Part shown: one piece after another, positions 4,784-6,837 of the stretch
How the letters are laid out: every line of letters starts with the position of its first letter
How positions within the stretch are numbered: the stretch's first letter is position 1
Origin: Phycisphaerales bacterium
GTDB lineage: Bacteria; Planctomycetota; Phycisphaerae; Phycisphaerales; SM1A02
NCBI GenBank assembly: GCA_007125255.1
Contig: SLDM01000469.1
Location: forward strand, 1-6,837
Direction: 5' to 3'
Length of the DNA stretch: 6,837 bases
The notes under the pieces: model-generated
What the model saw: the letters and a program-made list of their open reading frames with translations, nothing else
What the model was told of the DNA's origin: nothing
The model's database searches: none
Translations under genes and position numbers: made by a program

Positions 4784-6837
4784 ATGACCCGCCTCGATCG
4801 ATGTATTCACCGTGTACGCCGCCGCTGGACGCTTAACCGCATCCTGCAGCGGACCGGGAGCGGCTTGACGATCGCCGTGATCATCGGCCTCGTCGTCCTT
4901 GTGCTCGATCGGACCCTGCTGCTGAACCTTCCCGCGCTGGTCATCTGGTCGATCGCCGGGCTCGGGTTCCTGCTCGGCGTGATCGCGGGGCTCCTGGCGC
5001 AGCCGACTGCCGCCGAGGCCGCCCGCCGGATCGACCGCGCCATGCGGCTGCGCGATCAGTTCAGCACCGCCACCTCGCTGCGCGTGCCCGACTCATCCAC
5101 GCCTCCGGAACGGACCGGGCCGACCTACGACCCGGCGTTCGCCGGTCTGGTCAACCGTGATGCGGAGCAGCTGGCCGGATCGATCTCGCCGCAGAATGTC
5201 ATCCCCCTCCAGTGGCCGCGAATGTGGTCGGCCGCGCTGGGGCTGATCGTCCTGCTCTGGGTCGGCGTGGTGTTCCTCCCCCCGCTGCGATCGGCGGAGA
5301 CTGACACCGCCACCCCGGAGCGAACCGAGCAACTGGCCGCCCTGGAGGAGGAGCGGGATCGACTGCGCGAGTCGATCGACGAGACGATCGCGCAACTGCG
5401 CGATCGTCCGGAACGCCCGACCGGCGCGCGGGAACGCGAGGCGCTCGAAGCCCTCGACCGTCTTGCCGAACAACTGTCGGCGTCCGAGCCCGACCCGGAC
5501 TCCATCCGGCGAACGCGGGAAGAGTCGGCCGCGAAGTTCAACGAGATCGCCGAGGAACTCGATGAGCAGGTCCGGCGCCGGGAACGATCCGCGGAGAAGC
5601 TGACCGAACGGTTCTCCGGCCTCGAGCCGCGCGAAGCGCCGATGACCGCCCGCGAGTTTGAGGAGGCGCTCCGCCGGGGTGATTTCGGCGATGCCGCCGA
5701 GCGCCTCGATGAACTGCTGCGGCAGCGTGATGGGCTTGAAGAGGCCGAACGGGATGCCGTGGCCGATCGGCTCGATGAGCTCAACCGGTCCGCGGAGGAG
5801 CAGGCGCGGGAGGACCTTCTTGACCACGCCGAACGGATGGCCCAGCTCGAGGATCGGCTGCGGAACCAGGGGCTCGATGATGAGCTCATCGAACGGTTGC
5901 TCCATGAGCGCGACCCGATGAGCCGGCGTGACCTTGAACGCCTCCTTCGTGAAGAGGAAATCGACGAGGAGCTCGCGCAGCGGCTTGCCCGGGAACTCGA
6001 ACGGATGCGGGAGCAGCGCGATGCCCTCGAGCAGGCGGATCTCGATGCCGAGGAGATCCGCGAGGCGCTCCGCGAAGCGGCGGAGCAGCTGCGCGATGAG
6101 CCCGCCGAAACTGACGAATCGGACGCTCCGGATCTGGATGAACCAGACCGGGACCCGGACTGGGATCCGGACGCGGACGAGCCGGACCGGACCGACCCGG
6201 AGACCGAAACTCCCGCAGGTGATGGCGAAGACGAAGACGCCGAGCGCGATGAGCGCGAAACCGAAGCGGGCCAGGACCCGGCCACCGGGGATCGCGGGGC
6301 GGGTGCGGAGAGCGAAACGGGCGAGCGGACCGCCGACGATGAGGATGCGTCCGCGCGCGATGACGAGTCCGAGGCCAGCGGCCAGACCGACAGCCAGACC
6401 GACAGCCAGACCGACGACGGGGAAGAGTCGTCGTCCGAGGCAAGCCCGCCGGATGGCGCGGATGAAGAGGGCGAGAGCGGCGAAGGCGCGGATGGTGAGA
6501 GCGCGGAAGACGGCGAATCCCGGGCCGGCGAACCGGGTGAAGAGACCGGCTCCGAAGGCGATCCGGACGCGGCACCGGAATCCGGTGAAGCGGCCGGCGG
6601 GGAGACCGGTGAAGAAGATGCCGCCACCGCGGGAGAGGGCCGGGACGATGCGGCCGGCGATGACCCGGCCGCCGATGCGGAGTCCGGTCAGGCCGGTGAG
6701 GGTGAAGGTGGGCAGCGCTCCCCCGCCGATCGCCTGCGCGAGATGCAGGAGCGCGCGAACGAATCGGAGCGCGATCGGCAGACCAGTGAAGAGATGCGCC
6801 AGCGGGCCCGCGAACTGCTCGATTCACTCTCCGAGGA
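4784..6837 (+). CDS. Membrane protein with coiled coil and acidic tail (3' partial)
   Basis: The frame from ATG 4784 is open for 684 codons to the last base, so the stop lies outside the window. A weak AGGA lies about 11 bases upstream. The basic N-terminus (MTRLDRCIHRVRRRW) precedes two membrane helices (about 28-44 and 49-72). A loop (73-146) contains AEAARRIDRAMRLRDQFSTATSL (in part AARRID...LRDQFSTA), and a third membrane helix spans about 147-168. Residues 180-440 are heptad-like, charged and helical, rich in Glu, Arg and Leu, and predict a long coiled coil. Residues 441-645 are a low-complexity Asp/Glu/Gly/Ser/Ala segment, and 646-684 look helical again. With the N-terminus inside, three helices would place the coiled coil and acidic tail outside the cytoplasmic membrane. 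The layout resembles DUF4175-like proteins and large planctomycete hypothetical proteins, sometimes labelled Smc-like because of the coiled coil. No ATPase motif is present, so it is not an SMC protein. The role is unknown; an envelope scaffold or cation-binding function is a guess. Confidence 0.9.
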   Translation, partial: MTRLDRCIHRVRRRWTLNRILQRTGSGLTIAVIIGLVVLVLDRTLLLNLPALVIWSIAGLGFLLGVIAGLLAQPTAAEAARRIDRAMRLRDQFSTATSLRVPDSSTPPERTGPTYDPAFAGLVNRDAEQLAGSISPQNVIPLQWPRMWSAALGLIVLLWVGVVFLPPLRSAETDTATPERTEQLAALEEERDRLRESIDETIAQLRDRPERPTGAREREALEALDRLAEQLSASEPDPDSIRRTREESAAKFNEIAEELDEQVRRRERSAEKLTERFSGLEPREAPMTAREFEEALRRGDFGDAAERLDELLRQRDGLEEAERDAVADRLDELNRSAEEQAREDLLDHAERMAQLEDRLRNQGLDDELIERLLHERDPMSRRDLERLLREEEIDEELAQRLARELERMREQRDALEQADLDAEEIREALREAAEQLRDEPAETDESDAPDLDEPDRDPDWDPDADEPDRTDPETETPAGDGEDEDAERDERETEAGQDPATGDRGAGAESETGERTADDEDASARDDESEASGQTDSQTDSQTDDGEESSSEASPPDGADEEGESGEGADGESAEDGESRAGEPGEETGSEGDPDAAPESGEAAGGETGEEDAATAGEGRDDAAGDDPAADAESGQAGEGEGGQRSPADRLREMQERANESERDRQTSEEMRQRARELLDSLSE
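6383..6415 (+). repeat. In-frame 12-bp tandem repeat coding QTDS
   Basis: CAGACCGACAGC occurs at 6383-6394 and 6395-6406, followed by a partial unit at 6407-6415. It encodes QTDSQTDSQTD within the acidic segment of the coiled-coil protein. The 12-bp unit keeps the frame, so the segment can change length without disrupting the protein. Confidence 0.9.

Noticed and set aside
5125..6627. A 500-codon open frame on the minus strand, very rich in Ser and Arg
   Set aside because: It is the antisense of Glu/Asp/Arg-rich codons in the coiled-coil gene and is low complexity, with no domain or start signal.
5886..6827. A 313-codon Arg/Pro/His-rich open frame on the minus strand
   Set aside because: It overlaps the acidic tail of the plus-strand gene in another antisense frame. 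Its composition is typical of a shadow frame in GC-rich DNA.

Overview
The window is a GC-rich chromosomal fragment carrying four protein genes separated by unusually long, repeat-filled gaps. It most likely comes from a member of the Planctomycetota, perhaps of Phycisphaerae type. That placement is an inference from three things: a DUF1570-like exported zinc-protease homologue, a membrane-anchored acidic coiled-coil protein of a kind I associate with planctomycetes, and purine-strand-biased short tandem repeats in the gaps. No rRNA, tRNA, recognised marker gene, transposase or CRISPR array is visible.

Layout. (1) 1-873, plus strand: the 3' part of a gene for a single-pass membrane protein whose soluble part appears to be an internal duplication of one ~80-residue alpha/beta unit. 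(2) 874-1203: a gap bracketed by an inverted pair of CGCGGAGAG-type repeats. (3) 1204-1752, minus strand: a small membrane-anchored protein of unknown function. (4) 1753-2395: a gap with hairpins, an octamer tandem array and two copies of a palindromic ~111-bp element inside a 139-bp direct repeat. (5) 2396-3919, minus strand: a secreted or periplasmic DUF1570-like protein with HEAFH and NEG zinc-protease motifs. (6) 3920-4783: a divergent intergenic region of ~860 bp with several repeat families, an orphan minus-strand intrinsic terminator and strong hairpins. (7) 4784 to the window end, plus strand: a large protein with three membrane helices, a coiled coil and a very acidic tail, cut by the window edge. 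It is the largest coding region here, and a list of closed reading frames would miss it because it has no stop inside the window.

The genes do not form a clear operon. The two minus-strand genes are 643 bp apart, and the two plus-strand genes lie at opposite ends and both run off the window. All four products look membrane-bound or exported, so the locus is cell-envelope flavoured, but no shared pathway can be shown. The most unusual material is in the gaps: several independent repeat families, some on opposite strands, and a two-copy, MITE- or REP-like foldback element.
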